From the NCBI GenBank assembly GCA_003565775.1, contig PXAT01000138.1, forward strand, positions 1-64,000: a stretch of 64,000 nt of DNA. Reading direction: 5' to 3'. Made by a program: the position numbers and the translations under genes. Shown here piece by piece: positions 18,117 to 29,642 of the stretch (its first letter is position 1; each line of letters opens with the position of its first letter). The notes under the pieces were generated by a model that saw nothing but the letters and a program-made list of their open reading frames with translations, had not been told where the DNA came from and searched no databases. Source of the DNA: Ectothiorhodospiraceae bacterium (GTDB taxonomy: Bacteria; Pseudomonadota; Gammaproteobacteria; Nitrococcales; Aquisalimonadaceae).

Positions 18117-19682
18117 TCATGCGTCATCGCCTGCTTCCACGACCTCACGCAGATCCCGCGGGCGCACTCCGAGCAGCAATAAAGTGCCGCAATACAACAC
18201 CACGGCCAGCGACAGCCAGGCGAACAAGGTCACCAGACGGGGCCACAGACCGGCGTCAAGCCACCAGCTCGTATCCGCCACCAGCAGACTCAGCACCAGG
18301 GCCATGAGCACGGTAGCGAACAGGACGCGGAAGACGAAGCGGCCCCAGCCGGCACCGGGATGATAGATCCCACGGCGGCGCAGGCCACGGAAGAGAAGGC
18401 CGGCATTGACCATGGCCGCGGTGCCGGTGGCCAGTGCCAGCGCTACATGCCCGACCTCGGTATGCAGCAGCAGGATGACCGCCGTGGTACTGAGCACCAT
18501 GTTGCAGAGCATGCTGATGGCCGCATAGATTACCGGCGTCCGCATGTCCTGACGTGAGAAGAACCCCGGCGCCAGCACCTTAACCATCATGAAGCCGAGC
18601 AGGCCGACCGAATATGCGGTCAGGCTGAGCGAGGCCGCATGCGCATCCGAGCCGGTGAATGCGCCGTACTGGAACAGCGTGATCAGTATTGGCCCGGCCA
18701 TGACCGCAAGCCCGGCGGCCGCCGGCAGGCCGATCAGCACACCCCAGCGGATGGCCCAGTCGAGGGTGCGCGAAAAGGCGGCCGGTGAGCCACCGGCATG
18801 CTGCATAGACAAGCGGGGCAGGATCACCGTTCCCAGCGCGACCGCAAACACGCCCAGCGGAAATTCCACCAGACGATCGGAGTAATACAGCCAGCTGATG
18901 GACCCGGTGATCAGAAACGAGGCCAGAATGGTGTCCACCAGCAGATTGATCTGCGCCACCGACGAGCCGAAAACCGCCGGCAGCATCAGCGTCAGGATCC
19001 GTCGCACCCCGGAGTGACGCCAGCCCCAGCGTGGCAGCGCCAGCATGCCCACACGGTGCAGCCACGGCAGCATCAGGGCCAGCTGCAACACACCGGCGAT
19101 GAATACCGCAAAGGCCAGCGCCATGATCGGCTGCGGCAACAACGGCGCCCACCACCAGGCGCTGGCGATAAGGCTCAGGTTGAGCAGCACCGGTGCCACC
19201 GCCGGCGGGCCGAACACGCCAAAGGTATTCAGCACGCCCTGGGCACAGGCCACCAGCGAGATGAAGAACAGATACGGAAAGGTGATCCGCAGCATGTCCC
19301 GCGCCAGGGCAAAGCTCTCCGGATCCTGCGTGAAACCCGGCGCAAACAGCATCACCAGGTAATCGGCGCCGACCACCGCCAGCACACTGAGTACCAGAAG
19401 AATCGCAGCCAGCGTGCCCGAAGCCCGCGCCACCAGTTCCCGGACTTCAGCCGGGTCACGGGTCTTGCGATAGGCCGAGAGCACCGGCACGAAGGCCTGC
19501 GAGAAAGCACCCTCGGCGAACAGACGCCGCATGAAGTTGGGAATCTTGAAGGCGACGAAAAAGGCGTCTGTCGCGGCGCTGGAGCCGAACACATTGGCAA
19601 TGACAATGTCCCGGATCATGCCGAGCACGCGGGAAATCATGGTCAGCGAGCCGAACACCGCGGACGAGCGCAGGAGACTCAT
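18117..19682 (-). CDS. murJ: Lipid II flippase MurJ
   Basis: MurJ (MviN) moves lipid II across the inner membrane for peptidoglycan assembly. The 521-residue protein has about 14 membrane spans and begins MSLLRSSAVFGSLTMISRVL, followed by RDIVIANVFG and KIPNFMRRLFAEGAFSQAFV, all highly characteristic. The start at 19682 was chosen over the track's 19919 since the extra 79 residues are non-hydrophobic and unlike the family. The rpsT-murJ-ribF-ileS-lspA arrangement is widespread in Gammaproteobacteria, with rpsT divergent. Confidence 0.97.
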   Translation of the reverse strand: MSLLRSSAVFGSLTMISRVLGMIRDIVIANVFGSSAATDAFFVAFKIPNFMRRLFAEGAFSQAFVPVLSAYRKTRDPAEVRELVARASGTLAAILLVLSVLAVVGADYLVMLFAPGFTQDPESFALARDMLRITFPYLFFISLVACAQGVLNTFGVFGPPAVAPVLLNLSLIASAWWWAPLLPQPIMALAFAVFIAGVLQLALMLPWLHRVGMLALPRWGWRHSGVRRILTLMLPAVFGSSVAQINLLVDTILASFLITGSISWLYYSDRLVEFPLGVFAVALGTVILPRLSMQHAGGSPAAFSRTLDWAIRWGVLIGLPAAAGLAVMAGPILITLFQYGAFTGSDAHAASLSLTAYSVGLLGFMMVKVLAPGFFSRQDMRTPVIYAAISMLCNMVLSTTAVILLLHTEVGHVALALATGTAAMVNAGLLFRGLRRRGIYHPGAGWGRFVFRVLFATVLMALVLSLLVADTSWWLDAGLWPRLVTLFAWLSLAVVLYCGTLLLLGVRPRDLREVVEAGDDA

Positions 19683-19880
19683 CGGCAGGCATCCCGGCAG
19701 GGGTGTTGGCGAACGACAGGCTGAAGCATTCGGTGGAGCGATCCTTGCGATCAAGCGGGCATCATAATGTGCCCGAAGGCGCCTGACGAGCCACTGACCG
19801 ACGGCAGGCCCATTCGGCTCGGACAGCGGCAGGGCCGGTGCTGATTGGACGGAAGCACCGACTGCAAAGCAACCCGGGAG

Positions 19881-19909
19881 TTGACAACAGGGCGACGAAT
19901 CCGCATCAT
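19881..19909 (+). promoter_or_regulatory. Candidate rpsT promoter
   Basis: A perfect -35 TTGACA is followed after 17 bp by CATCAT (four of six matches to TATAAT), giving a leader of about 40 nt before the rpsT start. It lies in the 271-bp gap between the divergent murJ and rpsT genes. Confidence 0.6.
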
Positions 19910-19953
19910 CGCGCCTCATTTTTCAGACACCAGATTCAGGCAGGAGTCACGTC

Positions 19954-20214
19954 TTGGCGAATACTCCCTCAGCACGCAAGCGGGCCGTCCAGGCCGACAA
20001 GCGCCGGTCGCGCAACAAGGCCCAGGGTTCCATGTTCCGGACCCGCCTCAAGAACGTGGTCAAAGCGATCAAGGCCGGTGACAAGGCGGCTGCCGAAGAG
20101 GCTTACAGGGCTGCGCTGCCGGTAATCGACCGGATGGCGAACAAGGGCCTGATCCACCGCAATAAGGCCGCCCGCCACAAGAGCCGGCTGAACCAGCATA
20201 TCCGGGCGCTTTAA
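19954..20214 (+). CDS. rpsT: 30S ribosomal protein S20
   Basis: The 86-residue, lysine/arginine-rich protein begins MANTPSARKRAVQADKRRSR, typical S20, which binds 16S rRNA in the 30S body. The initiation codon is TTG with AGGAG ten bases upstream. E. coli rpsT also uses UUG, which there is tied to autogenous translational control, so the same control may apply here. It is monocistronic, with its own promoter and intrinsic terminator. Confidence 0.98.
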   Translation: MANTPSARKRAVQADKRRSRNKAQGSMFRTRLKNVVKAIKAGDKAAAEEAYRAALPVIDRMANKGLIHRNKAARHKSRLNQHIRAL

Positions 20215-20252
20215 TTTTCGGCGCACGGGAGCGGATGCGCTCCGATTAAAGG

Positions 20253-20282
20253 CCCCCTCGACGCAAGTCGCGGGGGTTTTTT
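20253..20282 (+). terminator. Intrinsic terminator of rpsT
   Basis: CCCCC-T-CGAC, loop GCAA, GTCG-C-GGGGG followed by six Ts: a GC-rich stem with one internal mismatch and a clear T tract, 38 bp after the rpsT stop. Confidence 0.9.
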
Positions 20283-20354
20283 GGTTTCAGGCACGAGGAA
20301 CGAGGTTGATGACTGTCGAACCCGTGTAACGTAAGACCTTAAGTCCCCCTTCCT

Positions 20355-22874
<2,520 letters not shown>

Positions 22875-22907
22875 ATAACTCCGGTTGGCCATTTTAGCCG
22901 ACACAAA

Positions 22908-22931
22908 CAAAAAACCCCGCCGGCGGCGGGG
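22908..22931 (-). terminator. Intrinsic terminator of rplU-rpmA
   Basis: On the minus strand CCCCGCC, loop GCC, GGCGGGG is followed by a run of Ts, 28 bp after the rpmA stop. Confidence 0.9.
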
Positions 22932-22958
22932 TTTTCGTCGTCAGCATCAGGGCCGAAC

Positions 22959-23219
22959 TCAGGCGTCTGCCTGAATGCTCACGACGCGGCGATTCTTCGG
23001 ACCCTTGCGCGCAAACACGACACGGCCGCCGACCTTGGCGAACAATGTGTGATCCCGACCCAGGCCGACACCTTCGCCGGCATGGAAATGGGTGCCGCGC
23101 TGGCGCACCAGGATGTTGCCCGCAAGCACTTCCTGACCGCCGAACCGCTTGACCCCGAGTCGTTTGCTCTCGGAATCGCGACCGTTGCGTGTACTGCCGC
23201 CTGCCTTTTTATGTGCCAT
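22959..23219 (-). CDS. rpmA: 50S ribosomal protein L27
   Basis: The 86-residue basic protein begins [20 protein letters not shown], the standard L27 N-terminus that reaches the peptidyl-transferase centre, and has the conserved KRFGGQEV. It starts 18 bp after the rplU stop and ends before an intrinsic terminator. There is no cleavable N-terminal extension of the Firmicutes type. Confidence 0.98.
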   Translation of the reverse strand: MAHKKAGGSTRNGRDSESKRLGVKRFGGQEVLAGNILVRQRGTHFHAGEGVGLGRDHTLFAKVGGRVVFARKGPKNRRVVSIQADA

Positions 23220-23237
23220 CGCTGAAGTCCTCCGCGA

Positions 23238-23552
23238 TTAGCCGGCAGAAATGCCGGTGATCTTGATCTGGGTGTAGGGCTGACGATGCCCCTTGGTGCG
23301 CTTGTAGTTCTGGCGCCGCTTGAACTTGATGATGGTGATCTTGTCCGCCTTGGCGGTCGTCATCACTGTCGCGTCGACGCTGGCACCATCCAGCATGGGC
23401 GCGCCGACCTTGACGTCATCTCCGTCGGAAACCATCAAAACTTCGCCGAACTTGATGGAAGCACCATCCTCGGCGTCAAGCTTCTCCACACGCAGGACGT
23501 CGCCTTCGGAGACCCGATACTGCTTGCCTCCGGTCTTGATCACCGCATACAT
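23238..23552 (-). CDS. rplU: 50S ribosomal protein L21
   Basis: The 104-residue protein begins [20 protein letters not shown] and contains [19 protein letters not shown], both diagnostic for L21, which binds 23S rRNA. It is the first gene of rplU-rpmA, divergent from ispB as in E. coli and many relatives, and has a strong-looking promoter upstream. Confidence 0.98.
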   Translation of the reverse strand: MYAVIKTGGKQYRVSEGDVLRVEKLDAEDGASIKFGEVLMVSDGDDVKVGAPMLDGASVDATVMTTAKADKITIIKFKRRQNYKRTKGHRQPYTQIKITGISAG

Positions 23553-23599
23553 GATCTACTGTGCTCCATCAATTTGGGGACGGTTCGATAAGGGCGCGG

Positions 23600-23628
23600 A
23601 TGATAGCCGCTGCACCGCAGCAGGTCAA
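23600..23628 (-). promoter_or_regulatory. rplU-rpmA promoter
   Basis: Minus-strand TTGACC, 17-bp spacer, TATCAT: five and four matches to the sigma-70 hexamers at ideal spacing. It lies about 50 bp before the rplU ATG. Confidence 0.75.
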
Positions 23629-23788
23629 ACCTGTTCAAGGGCAACAGGCTGGACGCTACCCGATGGCGCGTCTAATGTAGGCGCCGCCGCGTGGCCAAGC
23701 TGCAGCCGCACGTGAAGCCAGCGCACACAATGGGCCGCGGGTCGCCGCGAGTCCGGCAGCATGAGAGTCAGGAGCAACCCGGTAAGGC

Positions 23789-24757
23789 ATGAGCATCGAG
23801 AGCGCACGACAATTGCTGGCGACGGACATGGCGCAGGTGGACACGCTGATCCGCGAGCGACTGAATTCGGACGTGGTGCTGATCAATCAGCTCGGCGGCT
23901 ACATCGTCAACAGCGGTGGCAAGCGATTGCGGCCGATGCAGGTGCTGCTGGCAGCGGGTGCCTGCGGTTATCGCGGCGAGGCACACCACACGCTGGCTGC
24001 CGTGGTGGAGTTCATCCATACCGCAACCCTGCTGCATGACGACGTGGTGGACGGGTCGCAATTGCGCCGCGGTCGCGAAACCGCAAACCAGCTCTGGGGC
24101 AACGAGGCCAGCGTGCTGGTCGGAGATTTCCTCTACTCGCGCGCGTTCGAAATGATGGTCGATGTGGGCAACATGCAGGTCATGGCGATCATGGCCCGTA
24201 CCACCAACACCATCGCCGAGGGCGAAGTACTGCAATTGCTGCATGTTCACGACCCCGACACCAGCGAACAGCGCTACATGCAGGTGATCTACAGCAAGAC
24301 GGCGACCCTGTTCGAAGCGGCCTGTCGTCTAGGCGCGGTCGTGGCGGACCAGGACGCCGCCACGGAGCAGGCGCTGGCGGCCTACGGTCGCGAGCTGGGC
24401 ACCGCCTTCCAGCTGGTAGACGACGCCCTGGACTACGACGGCGCGGTCCAGGAAACCGGCAAGAACATCGGCGACGACCTGGCCGAGGGCAAGCCGACAA
24501 TGCCGCTGATCCATGCCATGCGCGAGGCCGGCGAGAACGATCGTCAGCTGCTGCGGAGCGCGATCGAAAGCGGTGGACTCGAGCGGATCGACGAGGTCAT
24601 GCGCGTGATTGAATCGACCCGGGCGATCACCTATACTCGCGCCCTCGCCAGGGAAGCGGCTGCTCGCGCAACCGGCCATCTGGCGAGTCTGCCACACAGT
24701 CCGTACCGTCAGGCCATGCAGGATCTGGCCGACTTCAGCGTACAACGACTGCAGTAA
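23789..24757 (+). CDS. ispB: Octaprenyl (polyprenyl) diphosphate synthase
   Basis: IspB chains isopentenyl diphosphate into the long side chain of ubiquinone or menaquinone. The 322-residue protein has the first aspartate-rich motif LLHDDVVDGS, the second QLVDDALDY, and GGKRLRPMQV binding the diphosphate. The residue before the first motif region (AATLL-type: TATLLHDD) fits a long-chain synthase, but exact chain length cannot be read. It is divergent from rplU and followed closely by tRNA-Pro. Confidence 0.95.
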   Translation: MSIESARQLLATDMAQVDTLIRERLNSDVVLINQLGGYIVNSGGKRLRPMQVLLAAGACGYRGEAHHTLAAVVEFIHTATLLHDDVVDGSQLRRGRETANQLWGNEASVLVGDFLYSRAFEMMVDVGNMQVMAIMARTTNTIAEGEVLQLLHVHDPDTSEQRYMQVIYSKTATLFEAACRLGAVVADQDAATEQALAAYGRELGTAFQLVDDALDYDGAVQETGKNIGDDLAEGKPTMPLIHAMREAGENDRQLLRSAIESGGLERIDEVMRVIESTRAITYTRALAREAAARATGHLASLPHSPYRQAMQDLADFSVQRLQ

Positions 24758-24772
24758 GTGGTGACCCTCGGT

Positions 24773-24849
24773 CGGGGTGTAGCTCAGCCTGGTAGAGCAC
24801 TGTCTTCGGGAGGCAGGGGTCGGAGGTTCAAATCCTCTCACCCCGACCA
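24773..24849 (+). tRNA. tRNA-Pro (anticodon CGG)
   Basis: A 77-nt cloverleaf: acceptor CGGGGTG/CACCCCG, D arm AGCTCAGCCTGGTAGAGC, anticodon stem CTGTC/GGCAG with loop TTCGGGA (anticodon CGG), T arm GGAGG-TTCAAAT-CCTCT, discriminator A and encoded CCA. It reads proline codon CCG. It begins 15 bp after the ispB stop, so it may be transcribed with it. Confidence 0.97.
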
Positions 24850-24993
24850 TCTTTCAGTTTTCCCCGCTTCACGGATATCTGCCGCGGCGATGCGTCGGCG
24901 GCGTTCTGCTGCCAGCTCATGCTCGAAAGTGGTACTTGCGCACAGAATCGAAACCCCACCACGCCTAGCCTGACACTCTGAAACGGTCAGGGT

Positions 24994-25021
24994 TTGGCCA
25001 ATCGGATGCTTCTTGTAAAAT
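24994..25021 (+). promoter_or_regulatory. Candidate pilB promoter (sigma-70 or sigma-54)
   Basis: TTGGCC, 16 bp, TAAAAT fits a sigma-70 promoter. The same stretch also reads GG-N10-GC (TTGGCCAATCGGATGCTT), the invariant spacing of sigma-54 -24/-12 elements. It lies 64 bp before the pilB ATG. Confidence 0.45.
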
Positions 25022-25084
25022 CCGTTACGGGGTCGCATGCCGGCCCGCCCAGCCCTGCGGCGCTTGAAGGATAACGACTACACG

Positions 25085-26800
25085 ATGGCAACTCCGTCTC
25101 CCAGCACACGACTCAGCGGGCTCGCCGGGCGTCTGGTCCGCGACGGCTTCCTCGGCGAGGACGTCGCGCGCACGGCCGCTGACGACGCGCGTAAAGCGGG
25201 ACAGACCCTGGTAGCAACACTGGTCGAGGCACGGCAGCTGGCGCCGGCCGACCTGGCAACGGCAGCGTCCGACGAGTTCGGTGTGCCGCTGTTCGACATC
25301 AACGCCATGGAGCCGGATCCGGCGATCACCAGCCTGGTCAGCGAGAAGCTGATCCGCCACCACCAGGCCCTGCCGATGTTCAAGCGCGGCAAGCGCCTTT
25401 TCGTGGCGGTCGCCGACCCGACCAACCTCGATGCCCTGGACGAATTCAAGTTCCACTGCGGCCTGAATACCGATCCGGTGCTGGTGGAGCACGACAAGCT
25501 GCTGCGCCTGATCGACCGCGCCATGGTGGCGGCCGACAGCGGATTCGAGACCGAAGAACTGGACGAGGATCTGGAAAACCTCTCCACCACCGGCGGCGAA
25601 GAAGACAACGAGCCGGACATCACCCGTGCCGACGCCGACGATGCGCCGGTGGTTCGCTTCGTTAACAAGGTGCTGGTGGACGCGATCAAACGCGGCGCCT
25701 CGGACATTCATTTCGAGCCCTACGAAAAGAGCTTCCGGGTGCGTTACCGGCAGGACGGTATCCTGCACTCCGTCGCCAGCCCGCCGATCGGTCTGGCGCC
25801 GCGCATCGCCGCGCGGGTCAAGGTCATGTCCCGCATGGACATCGCCGAGCGCCGGGTGCCGCAGGACGGTCGCATCAAGATGAACCTGTCGCGGACCAAG
25901 GCCATCGATTTTCGTGTCAGCAGTTGCCCGACCCTGTACGGCGAAAAGCTGGTTCTGCGTATTCTCGACTCCAGCGCCGCAATGATGGGGATCGACCAGC
26001 TCGGTTACGCGCCGGATCAGAAAAAACAGTTCATGGACGCGATCCACAAGCCCTACGGCATGGTGCTGGTCACCGGCCCCACCGGCAGCGGCAAGACCGT
26101 GTCGCTGTATACCGCGCTGAATATCCTCAATACCGACGATCGCAACATTTCCACGGTCGAGGATCCGGTGGAAATCAACCTGGCGGGTATCAACCAGGTC
26201 AATCTCAACGTCAAGGCGGGACTGACCTTCGCCAAGGCCCTGCGCGCCTTTCTGCGCCAGGATCCGGACATCATCATGGTCGGCGAAATCCGCGACCTGG
26301 AAACCGCGGAAATCGCGATCAAGGCCGCACAGACGGGCCATTTGGTGCTGTCGACCCTGCACACCAACGATGCACCGCAGACCCTCACCCGCCTGGCCAA
26401 CATGGGCGTACCGCCCTACAACATCGCCTCCGCCGTCAATCTGATCATCGCCCAGCGGCTGGCACGTAGGCTTTGCACGCAATGCAAGAAACCCGTGGAG
26501 ATCCCGCGGGAGGCCTTGCTGGAAGAAGGCTTTACCGAGGATGAAGTGGACGACCTGACGATCTACGCGCCGGAAGGCTGCGACCAGTGCACGATGGGCT
26601 ACAAGGGTCGCGTCGGGATCTATCAGGTGATGCCTGTCTCCGATGCCATGGGCCGCATCATCATGGAAGGCGGCAATGCCATGCAGCTGGAAGATCAGGC
26701 GACCAAGGAAGGAATCCGCGACCTGCGGCGCTCCGGCCTGATGAAGGTCAAGGATGGCATGACCAGCCTTGAGGAAATCAACCGCGTTACCAAGGACTGA
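25085..26800 (+). CDS. pilB: Type IV pilus assembly ATPase PilB
   Basis: PilB is the hexameric motor that drives pilus extension at the inner membrane. The 571-residue protein has an N-terminal MshEN-type domain, then Walker A GPTGSGKT, Walker B DIIMVGEIRD, a conserved TGHLVLSTLHTND, and a tetracysteine zinc site CTQC...CDQC. The ATG at 25085 is preferred over the track's 25037 because MATPSPSTRLSGLAGRLV fits family N-termini. pilC and pilD follow. No pilA pilin gene is adjacent. Confidence 0.96.
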   Translation: MATPSPSTRLSGLAGRLVRDGFLGEDVARTAADDARKAGQTLVATLVEARQLAPADLATAASDEFGVPLFDINAMEPDPAITSLVSEKLIRHHQALPMFKRGKRLFVAVADPTNLDALDEFKFHCGLNTDPVLVEHDKLLRLIDRAMVAADSGFETEELDEDLENLSTTGGEEDNEPDITRADADDAPVVRFVNKVLVDAIKRGASDIHFEPYEKSFRVRYRQDGILHSVASPPIGLAPRIAARVKVMSRMDIAERRVPQDGRIKMNLSRTKAIDFRVSSCPTLYGEKLVLRILDSSAAMMGIDQLGYAPDQKKQFMDAIHKPYGMVLVTGPTGSGKTVSLYTALNILNTDDRNISTVEDPVEINLAGINQVNLNVKAGLTFAKALRAFLRQDPDIIMVGEIRDLETAEIAIKAAQTGHLVLSTLHTNDAPQTLTRLANMGVPPYNIASAVNLIIAQRLARRLCTQCKKPVEIPREALLEEGFTEDEVDDLTIYAPEGCDQCTMGYKGRVGIYQVMPVSDAMGRIIMEGGNAMQLEDQATKEGIRDLRRSGLMKVKDGMTSLEEINRVTKD

Positions 26801-26854
26801 CGGCTGGACAGGGTCGCACTGGCGTGACCCTGAACGAATACGGGCTCGGCACTC

Positions 26855-28075
26855 ATGGCAGCGAAAGCAAAAAAGATACCGACCTTCGTCTGGGTCGGCA
26901 AGGACAAGCGCGGATCAAAGGTCAAGGGCGAATCCCAGGCGGACAACGTCACCCTGATGAAGGCCGAATTGCGCCGTCAGGGAATTGCGCCGAAAACCGT
27001 GCGCAAGAAGTCCGCCTCGCTGTTCGGCAAGCGCAAGAAGAAGATCACCGCCGGCGACATCGCCGTCTTCAGTCGCCAACTCGCGACCATGATGAGCGCC
27101 GGCGTGCCCATGGTGCAGGGCCTGGACATCGTCGGGCGCGGCCATGACAACCCGGCGATGCAGGATCTGGTGCTGAAGATCAAGTCGGATGTCGAAGGCG
27201 GCACCAATCTAAGTCAGGCGCTGGCGCAACATCCCCGTCATTTCAACGAACTGTTCTGCAATCTGGTGGAAGCCGGCGAGGCGGCAGGTGTTCTCGACAC
27301 CCTGCTGGACAAGCTCGCGACCTACCTGGAAAAAACCGAATCGATCAAGAAGAAGATCAAGAAGGCGCTGTTCTATCCGGCCGCCGTCGTCGTCGTCGCC
27401 TTTCTGGTCACCGCGATCCTGCTGATCTTCGTCGTGCCGCAGTTCGAGAGCCTGTTCCGCGGCTTCGGCGCCGACCTGCCGGTGTTCACCCGGTTCGTGG
27501 TCAATCTGTCCGAATTCTTCCAGAGTTACTGGTACATCATCTTCGGTGTGGTCATCGGGCTCGGCGTGGCGTTCGCCGAGGGACGCAAGCGATCGCGAAA
27601 ATTCGTTCGTCTGGTGGATCGCCTGGCACTGAAGATCCCGGTGATCGGCACGATTCTGGAAAAGGCCGCCATTGCCCGATATGCGCGCACCCTGTCGACC
27701 ATGTTCGCCGCCGGCGTCCCGCTGGTGGAAGCGCTGGAATCGGTCTCCGGTGCCACCGGCAACGTGGTGTTCCAGGAAGGTGTTCTGGTCATGCGCGATC
27801 AGGTCGCCAGCGGCCAGCAACTGCAGAGCGCGATGAAACTGTCCAATCTGTTCCCCAACATGGTGGTGCAGATGACGGCCATCGGCGAGGAATCGGGCTC
27901 GCTGGATACCATGCTGGCCAAGGTTGCGGACTTTTACGAAGAAGAAGTGGACAACATGATCGACAGCCTCAGCAGTCTGCTGGAGCCAATGATCATGGTG
28001 GTGCTCGGCGTGCTCGTCGGCGGCCTGGTCATCGCCATGTATCTGCCGATCTTCCAGATGGGTCAGGTCATCTGA
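26855..28075 (+). CDS. pilC: Type IV pilus inner-membrane platform protein PilC
   Basis: PilC is the membrane platform that couples PilB to pilin polymerisation. The 406-residue protein has two T2SSF domains: FSRQLATMMSAGVPMVQGLD near residue 80, and ARTLSTMFAAGVPLVEALE near residue 285. Three membrane segments lie around 175-200, 220-245 and 378-400. It starts 54 bp after pilB. Confidence 0.96.
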   Translation: MAAKAKKIPTFVWVGKDKRGSKVKGESQADNVTLMKAELRRQGIAPKTVRKKSASLFGKRKKKITAGDIAVFSRQLATMMSAGVPMVQGLDIVGRGHDNPAMQDLVLKIKSDVEGGTNLSQALAQHPRHFNELFCNLVEAGEAAGVLDTLLDKLATYLEKTESIKKKIKKALFYPAAVVVVAFLVTAILLIFVVPQFESLFRGFGADLPVFTRFVVNLSEFFQSYWYIIFGVVIGLGVAFAEGRKRSRKFVRLVDRLALKIPVIGTILEKAAIARYARTLSTMFAAGVPLVEALESVSGATGNVVFQEGVLVMRDQVASGQQLQSAMKLSNLFPNMVVQMTAIGEESGSLDTMLAKVADFYEEEVDNMIDSLSSLLEPMIMVVLGVLVGGLVIAMYLPIFQMGQVI

Positions 28076-28100
28076 TGACGCTTCGCTGCCACTGTCCGAC

Positions 28101-28979
28101 ATGCTGCTGAATCCGGCCGCCTGGCCGGAGCCGCCCCTGCCACTGCTGCTTGCAGGCGCCACCCTGATCGGCCTGCTGATCGGCAGCTTTCTGAATGTCG
28201 TGATTCTCCGCCTGCCGCGCATGATGGAACGCGAGTGGCAGATGGGTGCGCGCGAGATTCTCGGCCTGGAACCGGCAGCGGATGAGCCCCTGAGTCTGTC
28301 CCGCCCGGCCTCGCACTGCCCACAGTGCCGGCACCGCATCCGCGCCTGGGAGAATATCCCGCTGCTCAGCTGGCTGCTGCTGCGCGGACGTTGCAGCCAG
28401 TGTGGCACTGCAATCCCGTTGCGTTACCCGCTGGTCGAGGGCATCACCGGACTGCTGTCCCTGATCGTCGCCCTGCAGTTCGGCTGGAGCGTGGAACTGT
28501 TACCGGCACTGCTGCTGACCTGGGCGCTGATCGCCCTGTCCGGCATCGATCTGGATCACCAACTGCTGCCCGACAGCATCACCCTGCCCCTGCTTTGGCT
28601 GGGTCTGCTGCTGAGTCTGGTACCGGTCTTCGCGCCCGACCCGGGCACTGCGATCATCGGCGCCGCGGCCGGCTACCTCAGTCTCTGGGCCGTGTTTCAC
28701 GCCTTCCGCCTGGTCACCGGCAAGGAGGGCATGGGCTACGGTGACTTCAAGCTGCTGGCGGCGCTTGGCGCCTGGCTCGGCTGGACCGCACTGCCGATGA
28801 TCATTCTGCTGTCGGCGCTGGTTGGTGCCGCCGCCGGCATCGCGATGATTCTGCTGCTGGGGCGGGACCGGCAGTTGCCGATTCCGTTCGGCCCCTACCT
28901 TGCCGGTGCCGGCTGGCTTGCCCTAGTCTGGGGCGACAGCCTGACCAATGCCTATTTCCGTTGGGCGGGCATCGCCTGA
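28101..28979 (+). CDS. pilD: Prepilin peptidase / N-methyltransferase PilD
   Basis: PilD cleaves the leader of type IV prepilins and methylates the new N-terminus. The 292-residue membrane protein has the cytoplasmic zinc loop CPQC...CSQC, the GSFLNVVILRLPRMMEREW segment, and the two catalytic aspartates of the GxGD class (GIDLDHQLLPD and GMGYGDFKLL). It is the third gene of pilBCD and lies 18 bp upstream of coaE, a standard order in Pseudomonas and relatives. Confidence 0.96.
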   Translation: MLLNPAAWPEPPLPLLLAGATLIGLLIGSFLNVVILRLPRMMEREWQMGAREILGLEPAADEPLSLSRPASHCPQCRHRIRAWENIPLLSWLLLRGRCSQCGTAIPLRYPLVEGITGLLSLIVALQFGWSVELLPALLLTWALIALSGIDLDHQLLPDSITLPLLWLGLLLSLVPVFAPDPGTAIIGAAAGYLSLWAVFHAFRLVTGKEGMGYGDFKLLAALGAWLGWTALPMIILLSALVGAAAGIAMILLLGRDRQLPIPFGPYLAGAGWLALVWGDSLTNAYFRWAGIA

Positions 28980-28997
28980 GCGGCGTCTGCGCGGATA

Positions 28998-29642
28998 ATG
29001 ACCATGCTCGTGATTGGCCTGACCGGCGGCATTGCCAGCGGCAAGACGACCGTCTCCGATCGATTCGCCGCCCTCGGCGTGCCGGTGATCGACACCGACC
29101 GGATCGCCCGTGAGGTAGTCGCACCGGGCACTGAAGGCCTGCACCGGCTGGTGCAGGCATTCGGCAGCGGGGTCCTGCTTGCCGATGGTCAGCTCGACCG
29201 CGGTGCGTTGCGGCAGCGGGTCTTTTCAGACCCGGCCGAACGCGGTCGGCTCGAAGGAATCCTTCACCCGCTGATACGCGAGACCGCGCTGGCACGGCTG
29301 GCGGCGCTCGACGCGCCGTATGCCATCGTGGTCGTGCCGCTGCTGCTGGAGACCGATTTCCACACTCTGGTGCAGCGCATCCTCGTGGTCGACGCCGAAG
29401 AGCACCTGCAACGCCGACGGCTTCAGGAGCGCGACGGCTGCAGTGCTGAGGAGGCCGGGCGGATTCTGGCTGCGCAAGCCTCGCGCCGGCGCCGGCGGCA
29501 GGCAGCCAATGACATCCTGTGCAACAATGACGACCTCGACGCGCTGGACCGGCAGATCCGCGAACTGCACCGCCGGTATCTGACGCTGGCTGCAGCAGCG
29601 GACGGTTCGGTCGACGACCACTGCAGGACAGGACAGAACTGA
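28998..29642 (+). CDS. coaE: Dephospho-CoA kinase
   Basis: CoaE phosphorylates dephospho-CoA in the last step of coenzyme A synthesis. The 214-residue protein opens with the P-loop IGLTGGIASGKTTVSDRF and contains DTDRIAREVV and VVPLLLET, matching the family. Two closely spaced ATGs (28998 and 29004) are possible starts. Its stop overlaps the zapD start (TGATG). Linkage to pilD and yacG is conserved in gammaproteobacteria. Confidence 0.96.
   Translation: MTMLVIGLTGGIASGKTTVSDRFAALGVPVIDTDRIAREVVAPGTEGLHRLVQAFGSGVLLADGQLDRGALRQRVFSDPAERGRLEGILHPLIRETALARLAALDAPYAIVVVPLLLETDFHTLVQRILVVDAEEHLQRRRLQERDGCSAEEAGRILAAQASRRRRRQAANDILCNNDDLDALDRQIRELHRRYLTLAAAADGSVDDHCRTGQN

Noticed and set aside
24758-24973. 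71-residue ORF over the tRNA-Pro gene
   Set aside because: It is a read-through of the tRNA sequence, a common artefact.
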